The notes under the pieces were generated by a model that worked only from the letters and a program-made list of their open reading frames with translations, was not told the DNA's origin and did not search any database. This document shows, in pieces, positions 52,663-60,377 of a DNA stretch of 64,000 nt; the first letter of the stretch is position 1; the number at the start of each line of letters is the position of its first letter. Both the position numbers and the translations under genes were made by a program. This DNA is from Mycolicibacter sp. MU0102 (lineage in GTDB: Bacteria; Actinomycetota; Actinomycetes; Mycobacteriales; Mycobacteriaceae): assembly GCF_963378105.1 (NCBI RefSeq), contig NZ_OY726398.1, positions 4,340,001 through 4,404,000 of the forward strand, in the 5' to 3' direction.

Positions 52663-53580
52663 TCAGCGCCGCAGGAACTCCAGGACGTGGCGGGCGAGTT
52701 CCTCGCCGGCATCCTCTTGCAGGAAGTGCCCGGCGTCGTGGATCGTCGGGTGCGCTCGGCCGTGTGCCCCGACCATCTCGCGCTCGAAGATGGGCGCCAT
52801 GGCGCCGGTGATCGGGTCGCCGTCACTGAACGCGACCAGCATCGGGGTCTGCGAGGCGCACAGCGCAGCCCACGCCGCCCGGTTGGCCGGGGCCGCCGGA
52901 TCCTCGGGCGTGGTCGGGATCAGCGACGGCATGGTCCGGGGACCGACGCAATAACTGTCGTCGGGGAACGGGGCGTCGTAGCCGGCCCGCACAGCCTCAC
53001 TCATCGGCCGGCGGCATCCGGCCTGCACGAACCAACCGACGTTGATCGTCGGTGCGGTCTGGATCGCCTCCCGAAAGCGCCACCAGACCTCCGGCATCGG
53101 AATGTCCCCGGTGGGCAGACCGGTGTTGGCCACGACGACGCCACTGAACCGGTCCGGGTTCTCCGCCAGCACCCGCAGCCCGATCAGCCCGCCCCAGTCC
53201 TGGCACACCAACGTGACGTTCTGCAGGTCGAGGACGTCGAACGCCAGCGCACGCATCCATTCGACATGGCGCGCGTAGGTGTGGTCTTGCGCGCGGATCG
53301 GCTTGTCGGACCGGCCGAATCCGACCAGGTCCGGACAGATGACCCGATACCCCGCCTCGGCCAGGATCGGCATCATCTTGCGGTACAGATACGACCACGA
53401 CGGCTCGCCATGCAGCATCAGGATCGGGTCCCCGTCTTCAGGACCGTCTTGCACCCACGCCACCCGCAGCGTGCCGCCGGGCTCGTCTTCGTCCAGGTCG
53501 TCGAGGTCGCAGAACTGCGGCGGGTAGGCGAAATCCGGGAGGCCGGCGAACCTGTCGTCGGGCGTGCGCAGGGTCTGCAT
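52663..53580 (-). CDS. Haloalkane dehalogenase-like alpha/beta hydrolase
   Basis: The 305-residue protein belongs to the haloalkane dehalogenase subfamily I. The nucleophile Asp128 and halide-stabilising Trp129 are in VCQDWGGL, the oxyanion/halide pocket is LHGEPSW (56-62), and the catalytic His is in IHDAGHFLQED near the end. The acid is likely the Asp in SDGDPITG. Activity on natural halides cannot be predicted. It is divergent from the DUF302 gene over a 78-bp gap with a GC-rich palindrome. Confidence 0.88.
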   Translation of the reverse strand: MQTLRTPDDRFAGLPDFAYPPQFCDLDDLDEDEPGGTLRVAWVQDGPEDGDPILMLHGEPSWSYLYRKMMPILAEAGYRVICPDLVGFGRSDKPIRAQDHTYARHVEWMRALAFDVLDLQNVTLVCQDWGGLIGLRVLAENPDRFSGVVVANTGLPTGDIPMPEVWWRFREAIQTAPTINVGWFVQAGCRRPMSEAVRAGYDAPFPDDSYCVGPRTMPSLIPTTPEDPAAPANRAAWAALCASQTPMLVAFSDGDPITGAMAPIFEREMVGAHGRAHPTIHDAGHFLQEDAGEELARHVLEFLRR

Positions 53581-53604
53581 GAGGCGACGATACCGCGAAG
53601 GTAT

Positions 53605-53620
53605 ATACCCCCGGGGGTGT
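53605..53620. promoter_or_regulatory. CsoR/CstR-like GC palindrome
   Basis: The core ACCCCCGGGGGT (53607-53618) is a perfect 12-bp palindrome with A/T flanks. It resembles operators of CsoR-family copper or persulfide sensors, which read ATACCC-GGGTAT-like halves. It lies between the haloalkane dehalogenase and DUF302 starts. Confidence 0.5.
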
Positions 53621-53658
53621 CTGGTAGGCTGGGATCACCGCGACCAAGGAGGCCTGGA

Positions 53659-54075
53659 ATGTCCGTGGCAATGAGCACCGCAGTGACCGGCGCTGATTTC
53701 GACGCAGTTACTGAGAAGACCCGAGAGGTTTTGAAGGACAACGGTTTCGGCGTTCTTACCGAGATCGACATGCAAGCAACACTGAAAGCCAAGCTCGGTG
53801 AACAGATGGAGCGCTACCTGATCCTGGGTGCCTGCAATCCGCCGCTGGCGCACCGGGCCGTGACCGCCGAGAAGCGCATCGGGGTGCTGCTGCCCTGCAA
53901 CATCGTGGTCCGCGAAGACACCGAGCATCCGGGCACGGTGCTGGTGGAGGCCATGAATCCGCAACTGATGGCCCAGGTCATCGACAATCCGGCTTTGGCG
54001 GCAATCGCCGACGAAGTGAGCGAGAAAATCCGCACCGTCATCGATACGCTGTCGGTTGCCTTGCGCACCACCTGA
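53659..54075 (+). CDS. DUF302 domain protein
   Basis: The 138-residue protein belongs to DUF302, a small fold often found with persulfide- or copper-responsive genes. The core is FDAVTEKTREVLKDNG, then YLILGACNPPLAHRA and IGVLLPCNIVV; two conserved Cys sit in ACNP and PCNI. ATG 53659 has a strong AAGGAGG six bases upstream. Biochemical function is unknown. It precedes a Cys-rich miniprotein 12 bp downstream. Confidence 0.85.
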   Translation: MSVAMSTAVTGADFDAVTEKTREVLKDNGFGVLTEIDMQATLKAKLGEQMERYLILGACNPPLAHRAVTAEKRIGVLLPCNIVVREDTEHPGTVLVEAMNPQLMAQVIDNPALAAIADEVSEKIRTVIDTLSVALRTT

Positions 54076-54087
54076 AAGGAACCGCCG

Positions 54088-54222
54088 ATGTGCTACCCCG
54101 TGCCCTGCCAAGTCTGCGGTAAGACCACCTGGGACGGGTGCGGCGATCACATCGCAGAGGTGAAGGCCCAGGTGCCCCCGGAGCAGTGGTGCGCCGGCCA
54201 CTCGGAGACGCAACGCTCCTAG
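54088..54222 (+). CDS. Cys-rich miniprotein (44 aa)
   Basis: The small frame MCYPVPCQVCGKTTWDGCGDH starts at ATG 54088, 12 bp after the DUF302 stop, and follows AAAGGA. It contains Cys at positions 2, 7, 10, 18 and 35, plus His 21 and 38. The CxxC and later Cys/His could form a zinc site. Co-transcription with DUF302 is likely. Similar short proteins occur beside DUF302 in other actinobacteria as far as I recall, without a known role. Confidence 0.7.
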   Translation: MCYPVPCQVCGKTTWDGCGDHIAEVKAQVPPEQWCAGHSETQRS

Positions 54223-54256
54223 TCGCGCCGCTGGGCGCACCGTTTATGGTGTGGGG

Positions 54257-56110
54257 ATGGCCGAGCATTTCATGCCGAACGCACACACGCTGGTGGACAT
54301 GCTGCGGTTACAGGCGGACCGGTACGGGGACAAGGTCGCGTTCAAATTCGCCCCCGACGGCAATAACGTCACGGCCAGCCTGACATATCGGGAACTCGAC
54401 GACAAAGCTCGGGCAGTTGGAGCCGATCTCCAGCGGCAGGGCGCTGCCGGGCAAAGGGTGCTGGCGATCTGTCGGCCGGGCCTGGACAGCATCATCAGCA
54501 TCTTCGGCTGCTTTTACGCTGGGGCGATCGCGGTGCCCGTCGACACGCCGCTGGCCCGCCTGAAGCTGGTCGCGCCCGATGCGCAGGCCACCTTCGCGGT
54601 GGCAACCTCCACCACCCAAACCCAACTTCAGATGGCGGCCGCCGATGTGCCCGGCATGTCGGCGCTGCGGTGGTGCGCCATCGACCAAGCCGTCGCCCCC
54701 GAAACGTGGCAGGCGCCCGACATCGACCCGAGCAGCACGGCGATGATCCAGTACACCTCCGGTTCGACAAAGTCACCCAAGGGTGTGGTGGTGACGCACG
54801 GCAACCTCATGCACAACCTGGAATCCATCCGGCGGGCCTACCACGGCAACGAGGATGAGACGTGCGTCTACTTCCTGCCGCAGCAGCATGACATGGGGCT
54901 GATCGGCGGGGTCCTGGAGATGATCTACGTCGGCTGCACCACCGTATTGATGTCGCCGATCGTCTTCTTCCAGCGGCCGATGGCGTGGCTGGAAGCGATG
55001 TCTCGGTTCCGCGCCAACACGACTGCAGCACCCAACAGCGCCTACCGGTTGTGCGTCAAACAAAGCACCCCCGAGCAGCGTGCGGCACTGGATCTGTCGC
55101 ACTGGACCACCGCCGCGAGCAGTTCCGAACCGATCAGTGCATCGACCATTCAGGAGTTCGCCGACGCGTTCGCTCCGGCGGGATTCCGCATTGAGGCGTT
55201 TCTCGCGTGCTATGGCCTGGCCGAGGCCACCCTGCTGGTCTCCGCAGACCCCACTCCTGGGGTCGCCGGCGTCCGCTACGTGGACAGCAAGGCGCTGAGC
55301 GAGAACCGCACCGTCGACGTCGACGCCACCACCGACGCTGTCGCAGTGGTCAGCTGCGGCCCACCGGTGTACGGCCAACGGGTCGTGATCGCCGACCCGG
55401 AGACTCGCCGCCTACTGGGACCGGACGAGGTCGGCGAGATCTGGGTGTCCGGCCCCAGTGTTGGGCAGGGGTATTGGGATCGGCCGATAGAGAACGCACA
55501 CAGCTTCGCCGGTTTCCTGTCGGACACCGGTGAAGGCCCCTTCCTGCGGACCGGCGACATGGGATTCCTGTGCCAGGGTGAGGTATTCGTCACCGGGCGC
55601 TGGAAAGACCTCATCACCATCGGCGACAGCAATTACTTCCCGAACTACATCGAGCCGACTGTGCAGGACAGCCATCCGGCGTTGCTGCCCGACCGCGGCG
55701 CGGTCTTCGCGGTGCAACCGAAACCGAATGCCGACAGCCGCCTGGTGATCGTGCAGGAACTGGACTATCGGCAGCAGGTCGCCGAGAGCGACTATGCCGC
55801 AATCATGGAGTCCATCCGCGCGTCGGTCAGCGAACAGCACGGTTTGGACGCCCATGACGTATTGCTGGTTCCCGCGATGCGGGTGCCCACCACCTCAAGC
55901 GGCAAGATCCAACGGAGCGAATGCCGGCGACAGTTCCTCGCCGGCGAACTCAATGCGCTGGCGCAGTGGCATGCTCCGGCCGCGCCGGCGGTACGGCACC
56001 CGCAGGCACCCGAAGGAACCGGCGCGAGCACGCTGGCCCGGATGATCGTTTCCAGCTTGGCGCAGCGCCGTCAGCAGCCAGGAACACCGCCAAATCCCGC
56101 CAACAATTAA
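54257..56110 (+). CDS. Fatty acyl-AMP ligase (FadD-type FAAL)
   Basis: This 617-residue adenylate-forming enzyme has the AMP-binding motif YTSGSTKSPKG (166-176), the FAAL-characteristic FLPQQHDMGLIGG and the C-terminal lysine region TTSSGKIQRSECR. FAALs activate fatty acids as acyl-AMP and load them on acyl carrier proteins of lipid synthases. The usual neighbours, a polyketide synthase or MmpL, are not adjacent. ATG 54257 is used in preference to the earlier ATG at 54251. Substrate chain length unknown. Confidence 0.9.
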   Translation: MAEHFMPNAHTLVDMLRLQADRYGDKVAFKFAPDGNNVTASLTYRELDDKARAVGADLQRQGAAGQRVLAICRPGLDSIISIFGCFYAGAIAVPVDTPLARLKLVAPDAQATFAVATSTTQTQLQMAAADVPGMSALRWCAIDQAVAPETWQAPDIDPSSTAMIQYTSGSTKSPKGVVVTHGNLMHNLESIRRAYHGNEDETCVYFLPQQHDMGLIGGVLEMIYVGCTTVLMSPIVFFQRPMAWLEAMSRFRANTTAAPNSAYRLCVKQSTPEQRAALDLSHWTTAASSSEPISASTIQEFADAFAPAGFRIEAFLACYGLAEATLLVSADPTPGVAGVRYVDSKALSENRTVDVDATTDAVAVVSCGPPVYGQRVVIADPETRRLLGPDEVGEIWVSGPSVGQGYWDRPIENAHSFAGFLSDTGEGPFLRTGDMGFLCQGEVFVTGRWKDLITIGDSNYFPNYIEPTVQDSHPALLPDRGAVFAVQPKPNADSRLVIVQELDYRQQVAESDYAAIMESIRASVSEQHGLDAHDVLLVPAMRVPTTSSGKIQRSECRRQFLAGELNALAQWHAPAAPAVRHPQAPEGTGASTLARMIVSSLAQRRQQPGTPPNPANN

Positions 56111-56580
56111 GGCTCAGACCCCAGGTAGTCGACCAATCGGTCGAGGAGGGGCCGCTGCCCGGCCAACAACTTGATTCGCGCCTGGGCCACCGAGAACCAG
56201 CCGACCCGGTCGACTTCAGGAAACTCCCGTCGTTGTCCCGACCGCGGAGGCCACTCCAATTCGAATGTGTTGCTGCGGGCGTCGGTCACGTCGAGGTCGC
56301 CGCGCACGGCGAACGCCGTGACCACCTTTCCGCCGGCCTGGCGCACCTCACCCAGATCTGCTCGCTCGCCATCCGGCGGCGGCAGGCCAAGCTCCTCGGC
56401 GAATTCACGTCGTGCGGTGTCCCACGGGTCCTCACCCTCGGGTTGTTCGCCCTTGGGAATCGACCAGGCCCCGTCGTCCTTGCGCGCCCAGAACGGTCCA
56501 CCGGGATGGGCGATCAACACCTCGACTCCGCCGTCGGCGCTCGACCGGTACACCAGTACCCCGGCGCTGCGCTTGGCCAC
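56107..56580 (-). CDS. Nudix hydrolase
   Basis: The 157-residue protein has the Nudix box GEQPEGEDPWDTARREFAEELGL split at residues 44-66, with the catalytic REFAEE core. Its fold is similar to small MutT/NUDT2-type enzymes. Likely substrates are nucleoside diphosphate derivatives; not predictable. Its stop overlaps the FAAL stop tail-to-tail. Confidence 0.92.
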   Translation of the reverse strand: MAKRSAGVLVYRSSADGGVEVLIAHPGGPFWARKDDGAWSIPKGEQPEGEDPWDTARREFAEELGLPPPDGERADLGEVRQAGGKVVTAFAVRGDLDVTDARSNTFELEWPPRSGQRREFPEVDRVGWFSVAQARIKLLAGQRPLLDRLVDYLGSEP

Positions 56581-56583
56581 GCC

Positions 56584-57942
56584 TCACACCCCCACGGCGT
56601 GTTCCAGGTCTTCCAGCGCGGTGTTCAAATGCCCGAGCAGGCGCTGCAGGTGCGGAACCGAGCGACGGCAGCCGACCAGCCCGAAATCGAGATTGCCGGC
56701 GTTGCTGACGACGGTCATGTTCAGGGCCTGCCCGTCCAACGCGATCGACATCGGATAGTTGCCGTCCAGGCGGGCACCGCGCCAGTACAGCGGCTCGGCC
56801 GGGCCGGGCACGTTGGAGATGACGATGTTGAACGGTGGCTTGGCCGCCGAGACGAACCCGGGAATCGCCGCCAAGGCCAGCGGCGCCATGTTGGCCGCCG
56901 ACAACGCCAGCGCCTGGGTGCGCGGCAGTTCGCTGAACACCTTCTTGTTGCGGCGCATCGACTCGCTGATGGTCTCCAGCCGCTGCGCCGGGTCTTCGAG
57001 GTCGGTGGCCAGGTTGCACAAGATGGTGCCGACCATGTTGCCCCCGGAGTCGGCTTCGGCTTCGGTGCGCAGGCTCACCGGGACCATCGCCACCAGGGGA
57101 TGGTCCGGCAGGGCGCTGCGCTCATCGAGGTAACCACGCAGCGCGCCGGCGCACATCGCCAGCACCACATCGTTGAGGGTGACGCCGGCCGCCCGTTTGA
57201 CCGCGATCACCCGCTCCACCGGCCAGGACTGCGCCGCACATCGGCGGGCGCCGCCGATCTTGACGTTGAGCATGGTGCGCGGCGCTTCGAACGGCAGGGT
57301 CAGTTGTTGCTCCAGCAGTGCGGCACGCGCCAGCTTCACCGTCGACGGGCCCAGGGCGGCAACGCCTTTGACCATCGAGGTCAGTTCGCTCAACGGAGAC
57401 GGAGAATCCGGGCGCGGCCGTGACTGGGGCCGGACCGACCACGGGGTGCGCAGTTCCGACTCCCGCGGGTCGGTCGAGAGCGTGTGGCGCATCAGCCGCA
57501 GCAGCGAGACACCGTCGATCAGCGAGTGGTGGACCTTGACGTAGACCGCGAACCGGCCGTCGGCCAGCCCCTCCACCACGTGGGCTTCCCACAGCGGGCG
57601 GTGCCGGTCAAGCAGGCTGCCGTGCAGCCGAGAGGTCAGCTCCAACAGGTCGCGCACTCGCCCGGGTACCGGCAGCGCCGAGCGCCGCACGTGGTACTCG
57701 AGGTCGACGTCGTCGTCGAAGGCCCAGCGCAGGCTCGAGATGCCACCGAACAGTGACGCCGGACGCTTCCGGAACGCGGGCTGCAGATCACGGGCGCCCA
57801 GCAGGCCCCGGTAGATCTCGCCGACGAATTCCGGTCCGGAGCCCTCCGGCGGCTCCAACAACATCAGCCCGCCGACGTGCATAGGGTGCTCACGCGTTTC
57901 GGTCAGCAGAAAGACCGAGTCGAGCGGTGACATCAACTGCAT
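56584..57942 (-). CDS. WS/DGAT-type acyltransferase
   Basis: The 452-residue enzyme makes triacylglycerol or wax esters from acyl-CoA. The catalytic HHSLIDG motif is at 138-144 and the second motif is near the C-terminal NIVISNVPGP. I start at ATG 57942 (MQLMSPLDS), the conserved family start, rather than 57963. The upstream 40 bp abuts the IS607-like element, so the gene's promoter may have been altered by the insertion. Confidence 0.93.
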   Translation of the reverse strand: MQLMSPLDSVFLLTETREHPMHVGGLMLLEPPEGSGPEFVGEIYRGLLGARDLQPAFRKRPASLFGGISSLRWAFDDDVDLEYHVRRSALPVPGRVRDLLELTSRLHGSLLDRHRPLWEAHVVEGLADGRFAVYVKVHHSLIDGVSLLRLMRHTLSTDPRESELRTPWSVRPQSRPRPDSPSPLSELTSMVKGVAALGPSTVKLARAALLEQQLTLPFEAPRTMLNVKIGGARRCAAQSWPVERVIAVKRAAGVTLNDVVLAMCAGALRGYLDERSALPDHPLVAMVPVSLRTEAEADSGGNMVGTILCNLATDLEDPAQRLETISESMRRNKKVFSELPRTQALALSAANMAPLALAAIPGFVSAAKPPFNIVISNVPGPAEPLYWRGARLDGNYPMSIALDGQALNMTVVSNAGNLDFGLVGCRRSVPHLQRLLGHLNTALEDLEHAVGV

Positions 57943-57981
57943 CGATCTATTAGACCGTTCCAAGTGGGTGATCGTTAGTGA

Positions 57982-59361
57982 TCACGCGACTTGCACCCCG
58001 TCTCGGGGTTGTTCGGCAGCCTCGCGGCTGCGTCCCTTCCGCGCTTCACAGCCACCGGCCCGGCTACGCCGGGTCTTACGGTCGGCTCCACGCTTGACGG
58101 CGGCCCCAACTGGGCCGACGACGCTATTGGGTTCCTCGTAGCGCGCGAGGTTCACAGCGGCGCAATCATCACGCTGATGGAAGGCTGAACACGAGTCGCA
58201 TTGCCAGTGTTCAGCCCAGCCGATGTCCTGCACATGCCGGCAGGCATGACAGGTTTTCGACGACGGAAACCAGCGGTCAGCGACCACCAGTTGTGACCCG
58301 TACCAGCGTGTCTTGTAGGACAGGTGCCGGCGCGGTGTGCCCAGAGCCGCATCGGAGAGTCCGCGCCGACGAGCGCGGGCCCCCGGCAGGCCCTTTTGCC
58401 GCAGCATCCCCGCCGCATCCAACCCTTCCATCACGATGCGGCCGTGAGTTTTGGCCAACCGTGTGGTCAGGACGTGCAGGTGATGGGTGCGAACATCGTT
58501 GACCCGGCGATGCAGCCGGGACATCTCGGTGCTGCGCTCACGATAGCGGCGCGAGCCTTTCCTACACCGGGAGCGGGCACGACTGACGTGCCGCATTGCT
58601 TTGAGTGCCGCTTCGAGCGGTCGCGGATTGGGCACCCGCTCAATCACATTGCCGTCAGCGTCGGCGACGGTGGCCAGTCGGCGCACCCCGACGTCGACCC
58701 CCACCCGCGAGCCGGGACGGGCGGTATGGGGCTGTTGGGGGCGTTGCACCACCACCCGAACCGACACGTCCAGCCGCGTACCGTTGCGCCGCACCGTCAT
58801 CGCCAGGACCCGCGCCCGCCCCGCTCGGATGAGCCGTTCAATCCGGCGGGTGTTCTCATGCGTACGAACAGTGCCAATGACCGGCAAGGTTAAGTGCCGG
58901 CGGTCAGGCTCGACGCGCATCGCCCCAGTCGTGAACGACACTCGATCGGCGTCACGGCCCTTGCGCTTGAACCGCGGGAAACCCACCCGCTTACCGGTGC
59001 GCGCGCCAGATCGGCTCTGCTGCCAGTTCCAGTACGCATCCACAGCACCGGCCACCCCGTCGGCGTACGCCTCCTTCGAGCACTCCGGCCACCACACAAC
59101 CCCGGTCTCGGCGTTGACACACACGCCGTCTTTGGCCTGATTCCAGCGTTTACGCAGTGACTGCAGCGACGGTTTCGCCGCCTCGACACCAGTCTCACGC
59201 CACGCCCTGGTATCGGCTTTCAGAACCGCCACAGCCCAGTTATATGCCTTACGGCGAGCACCGAAATGCCTAGCCAACGCGCGGGCCTGATCTTCGGTCG
59301 GGTCCAAAGTGAACCGGAAAGCCTGTACCCAACAGCCTTCGGGGATCTCGAAGCGCGCCAT
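57982..59361 (-). CDS. tnpB: IS607-type TnpB RNA-guided nuclease
   Basis: The 459-residue protein is full length. RuvC residues are Asp223 (GVDVGVRRLATV), Glu312 (IVMEGLDAAGM) and Asp398 (FHQRDDCAAVNLAR). The zinc ribbon has Cys371/Cys374 and Cys388/Cys391. A Cys at position 400 replaces the usual Asn of RDxNAA. TnpB enzymes cut DNA guided by an RNA made from the element's right end. ATG 59361 overlaps the tnpA remnant stop as TGATG. All nuclease residues are present, so it is likely active, not a TldR-like repressor. Confidence 0.9.
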   Translation of the reverse strand: MARFEIPEGCWVQAFRFTLDPTEDQARALARHFGARRKAYNWAVAVLKADTRAWRETGVEAAKPSLQSLRKRWNQAKDGVCVNAETGVVWWPECSKEAYADGVAGAVDAYWNWQQSRSGARTGKRVGFPRFKRKGRDADRVSFTTGAMRVEPDRRHLTLPVIGTVRTHENTRRIERLIRAGRARVLAMTVRRNGTRLDVSVRVVVQRPQQPHTARPGSRVGVDVGVRRLATVADADGNVIERVPNPRPLEAALKAMRHVSRARSRCRKGSRRYRERSTEMSRLHRRVNDVRTHHLHVLTTRLAKTHGRIVMEGLDAAGMLRQKGLPGARARRRGLSDAALGTPRRHLSYKTRWYGSQLVVADRWFPSSKTCHACRHVQDIGWAEHWQCDSCSAFHQRDDCAAVNLARYEEPNSVVGPVGAAVKRGADRKTRRSRAGGCEARKGRSREAAEQPRDGVQVA

Positions 59362-59543
59362 CAGGGCGCCTCATCGTCATTGGCAGCCGCAATAGCTCTT
59401 TTAGCCCGGTTGGCCGCGGCACGTCTCCCGTAGACCTGGGCACACATGCGGGTGAGGATCTCGGTCATATCGCGCACCAGAAACCAGCGATACGCGGTCA
59501 CCCGAGCAGCGCCGTTGCGGTCAGCCGCCTCCGCCAGATTCAT
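59361..59543 (-). pseudogene. tnpA: IS607 TnpA serine recombinase, internal deletion remnant
   Basis: The intact 60-residue frame joins the N-terminal DNA-binding start MNLAEAADRNGAARVTAYRW to the recombinase C-terminus VRDMTEILTRMCAQVYGR. Residues in between, including the whole serine-recombinase catalytic domain, are missing, with the fusion at about residue 21. The deletion keeps the reading frame and the stop/start coupling to tnpB. It cannot encode a working transposase. Confidence 0.82.
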
Positions 59544-59643
59544 ACACCCGTTCCTACAACGCACCACCGACAACTACCGACCACCGAGACCTCGACAGCT
59601 GACGACCCCGGAGGGACCCATGGCCGCTTGCTAGTCTTGCCCC

Positions 59644-60375
59644 GTGCGCCGGCGGGCCGTTGTCTGTGTCGCCTCGGCCGCGTGCTTGCTCGCGGCCGGT
59701 ATTGTCGCGCCCGCCGCTCCGGCAGATCCCGCCGTTGCCGGCAAGACGGTGTTTCTGGACCCCGGGCACAGCGGCGCCAACGACGCCTCGATCGCCCGGC
59801 AGGTTCCCAACGGGCGCGGCGGCACCAAGCCCTGCCAGACCAGCGGAACCGCCGCCGCCGATGGCTACCCCGAGCACAGCCTGAACTGGGACGTGACCAA
59901 CCGGATCCGGTCCGAACTCGAACGGCTGGGCGTGCACACCGAACTCTCACGCGGCGACGACACCTCGGTAGGCCCGTGCATCGACGCGCGCGCCGCTGCG
60001 GCCAATGCCGCGCATCCGGACGCGATCGTGTCCATCCACGCCGACGGCGGGCCCGCCTCGGGCCGCGGGTTTCACGTCAACTACTCCAGTCCGGCGCTCA
60101 ACGACGCCCAGTCCGGACCGGCGGTGGTGCTGGCCGGCGACATTCGGGATTCCTTGACGGCCGCGGGAATTCCCCAGTCCAGCTACCTCGGCGCCGAGGG
60201 CATGTACGGGCGAGCGGATCTGGCCGGGCTGAATCTGGCCGAGTATCCGGCGGTGCTGGTCGAGCTGGGCAACATGCGTAGTGCCCAGGACGCGGCGCTG
60301 CTGGAAAGTGCCGACGGGCGAGCGCAGTACGCCGCGGCGGTCACCAGCGGGATCGTGGCCTACCTCAGCAGGTGA
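59644..60375 (+). CDS. N-acetylmuramoyl-L-alanine amidase (Ami1 paralogue)
   Basis: The 243-residue exported protein resembles the Ami1 at 32.5 kb. Zn ligands are His42, Glu77 and His132, with catalytic Glu207 (VELGNM) and the disulfide Cys64/Cys112. A signal peptide ends near residue 27. GTG 59644 starts the frame. It is upstream of, and overlaps, a lipoprotein metallopeptidase gene. Its promoter lies in or next to the IS607 remnant, so its expression may differ from the ancestral state. Confidence 0.92.
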   Translation: MRRRAVVCVASAACLLAAGIVAPAAPADPAVAGKTVFLDPGHSGANDASIARQVPNGRGGTKPCQTSGTAAADGYPEHSLNWDVTNRIRSELERLGVHTELSRGDDTSVGPCIDARAAAANAAHPDAIVSIHADGGPASGRGFHVNYSSPALNDAQSGPAVVLAGDIRDSLTAAGIPQSSYLGAEGMYGRADLAGLNLAEYPAVLVELGNMRSAQDAALLESADGRAQYAAAVTSGIVAYLSR

Positions 60376-60377
60376 CG

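Larger units (their letters stand above)
57969..59600 (-). mobile_element. IS607-type element remnant (tnpA deleted, tnpB intact)
   Basis: The pair tnpA (remnant) and tnpB with a one-base overlap on the minus strand matches IS607 organisation. IS607 elements have no terminal inverted repeats, so the ends are only estimated. The right end is near the small TGATC/GATCA hairpin at 57969-57984, the left end upstream of the tnpA start codon. The element is wedged between the WS/DGAT start and the second amidase gene. Confidence 0.7.

Noticed and set aside
57982..59361. TnpB-derived dead regulator (TldR-like)
   Set aside because: All three RuvC acidic residues and both zinc Cys pairs are present, so loss of nuclease function is not supported.
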